Part shown: piece after piece, positions 35,948 to 43,847 of the stretch
How positions within the stretch are numbered: the stretch's first letter is position 1
Layout of the letters: each line of letters starts with the position of its first letter
Assembly: GCA_027063065.1 (NCBI GenBank)
Contig: JAMOSO010000048.1
Coordinates: 1-64,000, forward strand
Direction: 5' to 3'
From: Planctomycetota bacterium
GTDB lineage: Bacteria; Planctomycetota; JAMOSO01
Length of the DNA: 64,000 nt
Made by a program: the position numbers and the translations under genes
The notes under the pieces: model-generated
Seen by the model: the letters and a program-made list of their open reading frames with translations, nothing else
What the model was told of the DNA's origin: nothing
The model's database searches: none

Positions 35948-36796
35948 ATGAAAATAACTGCTGTTAATTTTTCTGGGCCTCAGTTGAATATTATCAACAA
36001 TACGTTAGCTCAGATAGATTCAGCATCTGTAAATCCTGTGCCTATTACCAGTGCTCAAGAATCAGTTGGCTTAGAAGATGTGATTATTTTCTATTGGGAT
36101 GGGGATAGTAATATGGGTTTAACTCATATTAAGGAAATGCGAGAAGCCTTGAGCTTTAAAGATGTGCCGTTAATATTAGTTTGTGAAAAAAAACCAGACT
36201 TTATTGATAAAGCGATGACTTCTGGTGCTAGTAAGTATTTGACTATTCCTTTGGATGCAGAATTATTAAAAAAGACAGTAGAGAATGCAGTTAAACCTGT
36301 TGGATCTATTGCTAATGGTGTTAATGTAGAATTTGTTAATCCTTTTATTCAATCAACAGTAGATGTGTTACAAACTATGGCACAGGCTAAATCGGTTAGT
36401 CGAAAAGCTTTATATCTTAAAAAAGATTATAATATGTTTGGTGATATTTCTGGAGTTATGGGTTTAAGTGGCAAGGCTGTTGGATCTGTAGTTGTTACAT
36501 TACCAGAAAATCTAGCTGCTAAATTAGTGGCTAGTATGTTAGGTATGGATGCTAATGGTTTAGCTAAAGAAGAAATTCATGATGGTGTTGGTGAATTAAT
36601 TAATATGATTTCTGGTAAGGCTAAGGCAGAGTTAGCTAATACTGATTATCAATTTGTAATATCCCTGCCAACTATAGTAGCTGGCCATGGGCATGAAATA
36701 GTTCACAAGACAGGCACGCCTTGTATTGTAATTATAATGGAAGCTGACGGACAGGAATTTGCATTGCAAATATCTTTAGCAGCTGATAAATCTTAG
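35948..36796 (+). CDS. Degenerate receiver fused to CheX-like phosphatase
   Basis: The first 120 residues resemble a receiver. The central Asp region (FYWDGDSN) survives but the conserved C-terminal Lys-Pro is IP (YLTIPLD), so it is probably inactive. Residues about 135-282 are a CheX/CheC-type phosphatase: GDISGVMGLSGKAVGSVVVTLPE, then the catalytic helix HDGVGELINMISGKAK with the E-x2-N pair. Such enzymes dephosphorylate CheY. The gene is directly followed by a CheY gene, its likely substrate. Confidence 0.85.
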   Translation: MKITAVNFSGPQLNIINNTLAQIDSASVNPVPITSAQESVGLEDVIIFYWDGDSNMGLTHIKEMREALSFKDVPLILVCEKKPDFIDKAMTSGASKYLTIPLDAELLKKTVENAVKPVGSIANGVNVEFVNPFIQSTVDVLQTMAQAKSVSRKALYLKKDYNMFGDISGVMGLSGKAVGSVVVTLPENLAAKLVASMLGMDANGLAKEEIHDGVGELINMISGKAKAELANTDYQFVISLPTIVAGHGHEIVHKTGTPCIVIIMEADGQEFALQISLAADKS

Positions 36797-36813
36797 ATGA
36801 GTTGGGAGAAAAT

Positions 36814-37176
36814 ATGAAAATTTTAGTAGTAGATGATTCCTCGACCATGCGTCGTATTATTACCAATACTTTGACAAACTTAGGTCATGAAGGTGTGGTA
36901 CAGGCTGTTGATGGTCAGGATGCTTTAGTCAAGGTTGAAGAAAACCCAGATATTGAGTTTGTGTTTTCTGATTGGAATATGCCTAATATGAATGGCTTAG
37001 AATTTTTAAAGAAATTTAGAGAGAAAAACAAAACAGTTCCTTTTGTAATGGTTACTACAGAGTCCGAAAAAGAATCAGTAGTAGAAGCAATTAAAAGTGG
37101 GGCATCAAATTATGTGGTGAAGCCATTTACTCCTGATGTATTGAAGGATAAAATGGATGCCGTGATGAAAAAATAA
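36814..37176 (+). CDS. cheY: Chemotaxis response regulator CheY
   Basis: A 120-residue single receiver: VVDDSSTMRRII near 6-17, phospho-Asp in FVFSDWNMPNMNG near 53, Thr in MVTTES near 83 and Lys in YVVKPFTPD near 105. All are CheY-type and very close to the canonical sequence. The ATG at 36814 follows GGAGAA; an upstream in-frame TTG is unlikely. Confidence 0.92.
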   Translation: MKILVVDDSSTMRRIITNTLTNLGHEGVVQAVDGQDALVKVEENPDIEFVFSDWNMPNMNGLEFLKKFREKNKTVPFVMVTTESEKESVVEAIKSGASNYVVKPFTPDVLKDKMDAVMKK

Positions 37177-37184
37177 TTTAAACT

Positions 37185-39332
37185 ATGAAACAAGATTCTG
37201 AAATAAGGGTTTTGGTTGTCGATGATATGGAAAGTATCCATATATCATTTGAATCCATTTTATCCTCATCTCAGAATCTTAATAGTTTAGACTTGTTGGT
37301 AGAGTCAATTGTAGAAGAAAGTACACGGCGAGTTACACCACTTAGTTTAAACTGTAATATTACGTCGGCTTATCAAGGTTATGAGGCGGTTGATATGCTG
37401 AGAGAGGATTTAAAGCAGGGACGCAGATTTGATTTAGCTTTTGTTGATATGCGTATGTCGCCTGGTATTAATGGGCTTGATACCATTAAGTTATTGTGGC
37501 AATTAGATCCTGACTTAGAAATAGTTCTTTGTACAGCATATAGTGATTATTCTATTCAAGAAATTCATCAAAAATTAGGATCGGTCGATAATGTTATATT
37601 TCTTAAAAAACCGTTTGATACTATTGAGATAGAGCATATTGTATTGAGCTTAAGTAAAAAACGTGCTTTAAAGCTAGAGGTACAAGCGCAGTTACATCAA
37701 TTACAAACAGCAAATGAGCAGTTATTAAAAAGTAATAAGAAAATTAAACAATCTCAAGAAAAGGCCATTGGATTGGAGCGACAATTAGCGCAGTCTCAGA
37801 AAATGGAAATGGTTGGGACATTGGCAGGTGGTTTAGCACATGATTTTAATAATGTACTAGCAGGAATTACCGGTACAGTTCAGCTAATACAGATGAAATG
37901 TAAAAAAGCTGGTGTTAAAATAGCAGACGATCCATATTTATCTTATTTAGATGTTATTGATGAGTGTACTGATCGGGCTAGGGGTTTGGTTTCTAATTTG
38001 TTAAGTTTTGCTCGCAAATATGATTATGATTTAAAAATATTTGATTTGCGTGAATCAATTAAAGGTGTTGTGAAAATTATATTAAATTCTTTTGATAAGA
38101 TGATTGATATAGAGATGCACTTGCCGACACACCCTTTATACGTACGTGCAGATTCTAATATTATGGAACAGGTGTTGTTAAATTTATGCGTTAATGCTCG
38201 TGATGCTATTGGTGATCAAGGTGGTAATATTGTTATAACAGCAGAAAATTTTGAAGCGGGTTTGGATTTTATCAAAGAACATCCAGAGGCTACGGAGGGT
38301 TATTATCATAAGCTTTCTGTGCGTGATTCTGGTTTTGGTATTTCTAAAGAAATTATTAGTCGTATTTTTGATCCTTTTTTTACTACTAAGGCAGTTGGCA
38401 AAGGCACGGGATTGGGTTTAGCTATGTGTTATCAAAACATAAAACAGCTAGGTGGTTTTATGAAAGTTTATTCTGAAATAGGTATAGGTTCTGTATTTAA
38501 TATTTATTTGCCTGCAGAAGAAGCGATGCATGAGCCAGCCACTATTGTCAAGACGGATATACCTATGGGAAGTGGCACGATTTTGGTTGTGGATGATGAA
38601 ACAGTAATGCGTACGATTGCTAAAGGTCTATTAGAGGAATCAGGATATAATGTTATTTTAGCACATGATGGATTTGACTGCTTGGATGCTTATGTAAAGC
38701 ATAGAGATGAGATTGATTTAATTTTATTGGATATGGTAATGCCGCGTTTGAACGGTCGCGACACTTATGAGCGTCTACAAGAAATAGGCGCACAAGAACC
38801 TATTGTTTTATGTTCTGGCTTTGCAGGTGATAGATATGTGGAATTAATTTCTAGGCCTAATATTCGTCATTTTATTCAGAAACCTTACTCCGCTTATGAG
38901 TTGATAACTCTTATTTTTAATATTTTGGCAGAAACAGAAGGCTTGTTGCGCTGTAGGCCTAATTATGTTTTATTAGCAGAAGATGATGATGACAATAGGG
39001 TAATGTTAAAAAAACAATTAGAAATCTTAGGTTATAGAGTGGACGTTTGCTGTAATGGTGAAGAGGCTTGGCAGAAATTTGTCCAAACAGATAATACGTA
39101 TGATATTGTTGTTACTGATATTTGTATGCCTATTATGGATGGCTTAGAGTTGGTTAAGCGTATCAGGGATAGTGGAAGTAATGTTGGGATTTTAATGATT
39201 TCTGCTAGAAATGATCGTGAATTAATTAAAGATGCTTTGCGATTAAAGGTTGATGAGTTTGTGGACAAGCCAATTGCCAAAAAAGATTTAAGGTTTGCTT
39301 TAGAGCGGGTTGTTGCTAAGTGGAAATCTTAA
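37185..39332 (+). CDS. Hybrid histidine kinase with three receivers (REC-HK-REC-REC)
   Basis: 715 residues without a membrane segment. An N-terminal receiver with a 25-residue insertion (Asp88 in [12 protein letters not shown]) is followed by a coiled coil (about 160-205) and a kinase core of the DFNN type (His219 in [13 protein letters not shown]). The ATPase boxes are [20 protein letters not shown] and GTGLGLAMC. Two C-terminal receivers follow (about 465-585 and 595-712) with Asp in [13 protein letters not shown] and [13 protein letters not shown]. It is a cytoplasmic relay kinase. It overlaps the next gene by 13 bases, which points to the NtrC-type regulator as its partner. Confidence 0.9.
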   Translation: MKQDSEIRVLVVDDMESIHISFESILSSSQNLNSLDLLVESIVEESTRRVTPLSLNCNITSAYQGYEAVDMLREDLKQGRRFDLAFVDMRMSPGINGLDTIKLLWQLDPDLEIVLCTAYSDYSIQEIHQKLGSVDNVIFLKKPFDTIEIEHIVLSLSKKRALKLEVQAQLHQLQTANEQLLKSNKKIKQSQEKAIGLERQLAQSQKMEMVGTLAGGLAHDFNNVLAGITGTVQLIQMKCKKAGVKIADDPYLSYLDVIDECTDRARGLVSNLLSFARKYDYDLKIFDLRESIKGVVKIILNSFDKMIDIEMHLPTHPLYVRADSNIMEQVLLNLCVNARDAIGDQGGNIVITAENFEAGLDFIKEHPEATEGYYHKLSVRDSGFGISKEIISRIFDPFFTTKAVGKGTGLGLAMCYQNIKQLGGFMKVYSEIGIGSVFNIYLPAEEAMHEPATIVKTDIPMGSGTILVVDDETVMRTIAKGLLEESGYNVILAHDGFDCLDAYVKHRDEIDLILLDMVMPRLNGRDTYERLQEIGAQEPIVLCSGFAGDRYVELISRPNIRHFIQKPYSAYELITLIFNILAETEGLLRCRPNYVLLAEDDDDNRVMLKKQLEILGYRVDVCCNGEEAWQKFVQTDNTYDIVVTDICMPIMDGLELVKRIRDSGSNVGILMISARNDRELIKDALRLKVDEFVDKPIAKKDLRFALERVVAKWKS

Positions 39333-40774
39333 TAGTTGATGATGATGCTGTAATTTTAGAAGTCATGTCAATGGCTTTAGGTGAAGAAGGGCATACTGTT
39401 TGCACTTGTTTATCTGGTGAAGAGGCATTAACTATTTTGAGTTCTGCCAGTTTCCCCATGGTTATTACTGATATTAATATGCCTGGTATGACAGGTTTAG
39501 AGTTAATAAAGCAGATATGTTCTAATTTTAAAGTGCGTAATTGTGATATTGTTGTGTGTACTGCATCTGGGGATATTGATACGGCTATTGCTGCTATGCG
39601 AGTTGGCGCATTTGATTATATTCAAAAACCAATTAATATTTCAGAATTGGTCTTGGCTGTTGAGCGTGTGCGTAAGCATCAAGATTTGGTTACAGAAAAT
39701 CAGGAGCTAACCCATAATTTTGAGCAAGTTGTTCAAGCATCGGTAGCTCCATTACAGACAGAGATTGCCAGTTTAAAGTCCAGAGTTTCTAGTATTAATG
39801 GCCTCAGTACTTTTTGTGCAGAATCTAAAGCTATGCAACAGATATATCGCGATTGTATGATGTATCATCATAATCCAGAGTCTCCAGTGATTATCGAAGG
39901 AGAAACAGGTACGGGTAAGGAAGTCATCGCTAAATTAATACATTATGGCGACTCGGTTGAATCGGCTCCGCTGATAGATATAAATTGTGCAGCTATATCT
40001 AAGGAATTATTTGAAGCAGAATTATTTGGTTATGAAGCAGGTGCGTTTACTGGTGCAAAGGCTAAAGGTGAGCGAGGTAAAATTAATTTAGCTGCAAACG
40101 GTTCTTTGTTTTTAGATGAAATTGGTGATATGCCAATAGAGTTGCAGCCTAAGCTGTTGCGTGTGTTACAGGAAAGGATTTATTTTCCTGTCGGTGGTTT
40201 AAAGCATCAGCAGGTCAATTGTAGGTTAATTTGCGCTACAAATTTAAATTTAGAAGCAGAGATAATCAAAAAGACTTTTCGTGAAGATTTATATTATAGA
40301 TTAAATGTTGGTAGGGTTTATATTCCTCCATTGCGAGAAAGACGAGAAGATATTTTACCGCTTGGTGAAATTTTTTTAAGGCGTGAGTCTATAAAAAAGA
40401 AAAAATCTTTTGAGCGCATAAGTGTTGATGCTGCTCGTTTATTTATTAAATATGATTGGCCGGGCAATGTTAGGCAATTAGAAAATGCTATAGAAAGGGC
40501 TGTTTTGGCTTTTGACGGTAAAGAATTGCTTCCCGAGCATTTGTGGTTTATTGATTGGGGGCAAGGTAAAGTAAAGAGTTGTGATGAAAATAATTTGCCA
40601 TATATTCATATGCCTGAAGATCATCTTAACTTGGAGGGTTTGATTGATAAGCTTGTGGTTCAAAGTTTAGAAAAATATTCGGGTAATAAAACAAAGGCGG
40701 CTAATTATTTGGGTATTAGCCGTTTTGCATTGCACAGAAGGCTTAAGAGCTTAACAGGTATAATTAAACATTAA
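39320..40774 (+). CDS. NtrC-family sigma-54-dependent response regulator
   Basis: 484 residues. Receiver with Asp in VITDINMPGMTG near 52. Central AAA+ domain with Walker A GETGTGKE near 195, the GAFTGA sigma-54 contact loop near 243 and Walker B LFLDEIGDMP near 265. C-terminal Fis-type HTH, GNKTKAANYLGISRFALHRRL. It activates sigma-54 promoters after phosphorylation, probably by the overlapping kinase. Targets are unknown; the nearest downstream genes are the G-rich RNA and the glycogen cluster. Confidence 0.93.
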   Translation: MEILIVDDDAVILEVMSMALGEEGHTVCTCLSGEEALTILSSASFPMVITDINMPGMTGLELIKQICSNFKVRNCDIVVCTASGDIDTAIAAMRVGAFDYIQKPINISELVLAVERVRKHQDLVTENQELTHNFEQVVQASVAPLQTEIASLKSRVSSINGLSTFCAESKAMQQIYRDCMMYHHNPESPVIIEGETGTGKEVIAKLIHYGDSVESAPLIDINCAAISKELFEAELFGYEAGAFTGAKAKGERGKINLAANGSLFLDEIGDMPIELQPKLLRVLQERIYFPVGGLKHQQVNCRLICATNLNLEAEIIKKTFREDLYYRLNVGRVYIPPLRERREDILPLGEIFLRRESIKKKKSFERISVDAARLFIKYDWPGNVRQLENAIERAVLAFDGKELLPEHLWFIDWGQGKVKSCDENNLPYIHMPEDHLNLEGLIDKLVVQSLEKYSGNKTKAANYLGISRFALHRRLKSLTGIIKH

Positions 40775-40999
40775 AAACAAGAGCGTAATCGCACAGATTA
40801 ATATATTATAGTGCGAAATAGCACGTTCATATAAATCCCTTAGATATCTACACTTAACATTGGTTGTGTTATTTTTTATATTATCGCGTGCATATTCGCA
40901 CGGCATCCAAAGATTGTAATTTAATAGATTTATATTATTTTTAGCTGTAAGTTGTTGTGTATTTGTATGTTAGACGTATTAGCCGGTTTATTGTGGTCG

Positions 41000-41027
41000 T
41001 TGGCACATTAATAGCTTTATGTATTAA
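41000..41027 (+). promoter_or_regulatory. Promoter of the G-rich RNA
   Basis: TTGGCA (41000-41005), 16-base spacer and TATTAA (41022-41027). The expected start is at about 41034, just before the first G-run. Confidence 0.5.
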
Positions 41028-41033
41028 AGTAAA

Positions 41034-41197
41034 TAGGGGTGGGAAAAAGTGAGGGAGTGGTTAGGGGTAAATGGTAGGGGCGGGAGAGGTTAGTGTGGGG
41101 TAGTCTTCCTTGGGGAAGAAGGCGTACGGCCGAGGCACGGAGGGCTGAGGTCACAAGAAGAGATGCGTATCTGAGGGGGCGCAGCTCTTTTTTTTTT
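41034..41197 (+). ncRNA. G-rich structured small RNA candidate, about 164 bases
   Basis: Not a known family that I recognise (not tmRNA, SRP RNA or RNase P by motif). The block stands out in this AT-rich genome. It has seven G-runs of three or more between 41036 and 41100, a perfect TCTTCC-TTGG-GGAAGA hairpin (41104-41119), further GC-rich text and an intrinsic terminator. At least four GGA motifs occur (for example GGGA at 41053-41056), which would fit a CsrA-binding RNA, but this is speculation. It sits immediately upstream of the glycogen genes. Confidence 0.55.
41159..41197 (+). terminator. Intrinsic terminator of the G-rich RNA
   Basis: AGAGATGCG (41159-41167) pairs with CGCAGCTCT (41180-41188), eight pairs and one A-G mismatch, followed by ten T (41188-41197). 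Confidence 0.75.
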
Positions 41198-41279
41198 GTA
41201 AAAATCTTTTTTTCATTAAATTTCCTTTATATATCGAACAAATGAAGTATGCTAATATGTATATTCATTTACATTGGTC

Positions 41280-43268
41280 ATGTGGGGGAACGTGAAAGAA
41301 ATTAAAATAATTACCAATGATTCTTGGCTCGAATCACACAGAGGCGCTATTGAAGGGCGTTTAAACCATTATCAATATTTGAGTAAGCAATTGCCGGGTT
41401 CAAATCAAACTTTGGCAGATTATGCGCAAGGATATTTATATTATGGTTTACATAAACAACAAGATTGTTGGGTACTGCGTGAATGGGCTCCTAATGCGAC
41501 CGAAATTTTTTTGATAGGCGATTGTAATAGTTGGTCTAAATCTGATGATTATGCTTTTAAGCGCATTAATCAAGCAGGGGATTGGGAATTGCATCTACCG
41601 TTAGATAAATTAACTCATTATGCAGAATATCGTTTACATATTTTTTGGGCGGAAGGCAATGGCGAACGTTTACCAGCCTATGTTAATAGGGTAGTGCAAA
41701 ACCCGGAAACACATGGGTTTAATGCTCAAGTTTGGAGTCCTCCAAAACAATTTGTATGGCAAAATAATGCTCCTCTACGCCCGCGGGAACTGACCGTATA
41801 CGAAGCGCATATTGGTATGGCATTAGAAGAAGGTAGGGTTGGTAGTTACATAGAATTTGCTAACTATATTTTACCTAAGATTGTTGAAGCAGGATATAAC
41901 ACTGTTCAACTTATGGCTATTATGGAACATCCATATTATGGTTCATTTGGCTATCAGGTGTCTAATTTCTTTGCCCCATCTTCACGTTTTGGAACTCCAG
42001 ATGAATTAAAATATTTGGTTGATACAGCGCATGGTTTAGGTCTGAATGTCATTATGGATTTGGTACATTCTCATTGTGTAAAAAATGCAGTTGAAGGTAT
42101 TGCTTTGCAAGATGGTACAGATTATCAATATTTTCATGGTGGCGATAAGGGCTTGCACCCCGCTTGGGATAGTCGTTGTTTTAATTATGCTAAATATGAG
42201 GTGATTCATTTTTTATTATCTAATTGTCGCTATTGGTTAGAAGAATTTAAATTTGATGGTTACCGTTTTGATGGTGTTACCAGTATGTTGTATCACGATC
42301 ATGGTTTGGGTAAATCCTTTACATCTTATGCTGATTATTATGGGGATAATTGTGATAATGACGCTATCGCTTATTTGTCCTTGGCCAATAATGTAATTCA
42401 TAGTGTTAAACCTAACGCCATTACTATTGCCGAAGATATGAGTGGTATGCCCGGTATTGGTTTACCGTGCGATGATGGTGGTTTAGGTTTTGATTATCGT
42501 CTATGTATGGGTTTACCAGATATGTGGATTAAACTTTTAAAAGAAGTGCGTGATGAAGATTGGGATATGGGGCAGATTTGGCATGAGTTAATCAATAGAC
42601 GTATGGGTGAAAATTCTATTGCGTATGCAGAGAGTCACGATCAAGCTTTGGTGGGAGATAAGACGCTTATTTTTAGGCTGATTGATGCAGAAATGTACAC
42701 GTCTATGAATAAAGATTCTAGGTCTGTAGTAGTCGATAGAGGGATAGCTATTCATAAATTATTGCGTTTAATTACTTTTACTGCAGGTGGTGAAGGCTAT
42801 TTAAACTTTATGGGTAATGAATTTGGTCATCCAGAATGGATTGATTTTCCACGTGAAGGTAATAATTGGAGTTATCATTACGCTAGACGTCAATGGTCCT
42901 TGGCAGATGCAGATTATTTGCGTTATAAAGGCTTGGCAGAATTTGACAAACAGATGCTTGGTGCTTGTACGTCTGTGTTAAGCTGTACGGATACTACTTT
43001 GATTTTAGAGCATATTGCTAATCAGATTATAAGTTTTAAACGTGGTGAATTTGTGTTTGTGTTTAATTTTAATGGTACACAATCTTTTGAAAATTTTGCT
43101 TTGCCAATTGGTGGCGAGTTTGAGTTGATTTTTTGTACTGATGAATTGCGTTTTGGCGGACATGGTAGAGTTGAATTGCCACAGTATTTTGGCACAATAA
43201 GTGGTACAGAAATATTATTATATTTGCCCACACGTTCGGCATTGGTTTTAAAAGAAAAAAATAAATAA
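41280..43268 (+). CDS. glgB: Eukaryote-type 1,4-alpha-glucan branching enzyme (GH13_8-like)
   Basis: Makes alpha-1,6 branches in glycogen. The N-terminal CBM48-type domain (about 25-160) precedes a GH13 barrel. Catalytic text: RFDGVTSMLYHDHG (Asp nucleophile, near 340), ITIAEDMSG (Glu acid, near 395) and AESHDQALVGDK (His-Asp, near 455). The wording YGSFGYQVSNFFAPSSRFGTP and GNEFGHPEWIDFPREG matches animal/plant branching enzymes more than E. coli GlgB. The ATG at 41280 is chosen; a GTG at 41292 is also possible, and both lack an ideal ribosome site. First gene of the alpha-glucan cluster. Confidence 0.9.
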   Translation: MWGNVKEIKIITNDSWLESHRGAIEGRLNHYQYLSKQLPGSNQTLADYAQGYLYYGLHKQQDCWVLREWAPNATEIFLIGDCNSWSKSDDYAFKRINQAGDWELHLPLDKLTHYAEYRLHIFWAEGNGERLPAYVNRVVQNPETHGFNAQVWSPPKQFVWQNNAPLRPRELTVYEAHIGMALEEGRVGSYIEFANYILPKIVEAGYNTVQLMAIMEHPYYGSFGYQVSNFFAPSSRFGTPDELKYLVDTAHGLGLNVIMDLVHSHCVKNAVEGIALQDGTDYQYFHGGDKGLHPAWDSRCFNYAKYEVIHFLLSNCRYWLEEFKFDGYRFDGVTSMLYHDHGLGKSFTSYADYYGDNCDNDAIAYLSLANNVIHSVKPNAITIAEDMSGMPGIGLPCDDGGLGFDYRLCMGLPDMWIKLLKEVRDEDWDMGQIWHELINRRMGENSIAYAESHDQALVGDKTLIFRLIDAEMYTSMNKDSRSVVVDRGIAIHKLLRLITFTAGGEGYLNFMGNEFGHPEWIDFPREGNNWSYHYARRQWSLADADYLRYKGLAEFDKQMLGACTSVLSCTDTTLILEHIANQIISFKRGEFVFVFNFNGTQSFENFALPIGGEFELIFCTDELRFGGHGRVELPQYFGTISGTEILLYLPTRSALVLKEKNK

Positions 43269-43299
43269 TATAAGAATTTTAAATATAAAGGAGTACAAT

Positions 43300-43845
43300 A
43301 TGGCAAAAGTAGTTAAAAAAGCCGTAACAAAAACCGCAAAGAAAGCGGCTAAGAAAGTAGCAAAAAAAGAAGTTAAGAAAGTGGCAAAAAAAGTAGCAAA
43401 AACCCCTGTAAAAAAAGTGACTAAAAAAGCTACTGCAACAAAAAAAGTAACGACAGCTAAAAAGGTTGTTGCAAAAAAATCAGTTGCAAAAAAACCAGCC
43501 TTGCCAAAGGCTTTATTAACTACATGGTTAAAGGGTCGCGATGGTTGGAATGATTTAGATTGGTGGCAGTTACTTGAATATTTACGCGCTGAAGGCCATT
43601 CTTTTTACGCAGATGTTCAAGAAGGGCGTGAGGCTGTATCTGCCTTTTTAAAAGAAAAATCAACTTCAAGTGTTAAATTGCCTAAAAGATTGTTAAATGC
43701 TTGGTTAAAAGGTCGCACAAGTTGGAATCATGATGATTGGTTGGGCTTGTTAAAAGAGCTTGAAGAAGCAGGGCATAAAAAATTAGTTCATTCTTCTAAA
43801 AGTTTATTAGCCATTGGTCATTATTTAGAATCAAACGTAGGTTAA
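43300..43845 (+). CDS. Lysine-rich histone-like protein with duplicated Trp-rich units
   Basis: 181 residues. The first 65 are KKA/KKV repeats like histone H1 or bacterial HC-type proteins. Two homologous units follow: KALLTTWLKGRDGWNDLDWW with 25 more residues (about 70-110) and KRLLNAWLKGRTSWNHDDWL with its equivalent (about 125-165). They share the pattern LL-x2-WLKGR-x2-WN-x-DW-x2-LL-x4-GH. A GGAG site precedes the ATG. It lies 31 bases after glgB and 2 bases before the debranching gene, so it is co-expressed with glycogen enzymes. DNA or polyanion binding is likely; a scaffold for the glycogen particle is conceivable. I do not recognise the duplicated unit. Confidence 0.85.
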   Translation: MAKVVKKAVTKTAKKAAKKVAKKEVKKVAKKVAKTPVKKVTKKATATKKVTTAKKVVAKKSVAKKPALPKALLTTWLKGRDGWNDLDWWQLLEYLRAEGHSFYADVQEGREAVSAFLKEKSTSSVKLPKRLLNAWLKGRTSWNHDDWLGLLKELEEAGHKKLVHSSKSLLAIGHYLESNVG

Positions 43846-43847
43846 TT

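Larger units (their letters stand above)
40775..41279. other. 505-base intergenic region with a small RNA candidate
   Basis: No gene-like open frame is visible. The first part (40775-40990) is AT-rich, with several GCAC/GTGC half-sites (such as ATCGCAC and GTGCGAAA) but no confident pairing. From 41000 there is a promoter-like sequence and then a sharply G-rich block ending in a terminator at 41197. The last 80 bases before the branching enzyme are AT-rich again and should hold its promoter. Confidence 0.6.

Noticed and set aside
41034-41197. G-rich block as tmRNA, RNase P RNA or SRP RNA
   Set aside because: The conserved words of those RNAs (such as the SRP GGAAGCAGCC loop or the RNase P GAGGAAAGTC core) were looked for and not found.
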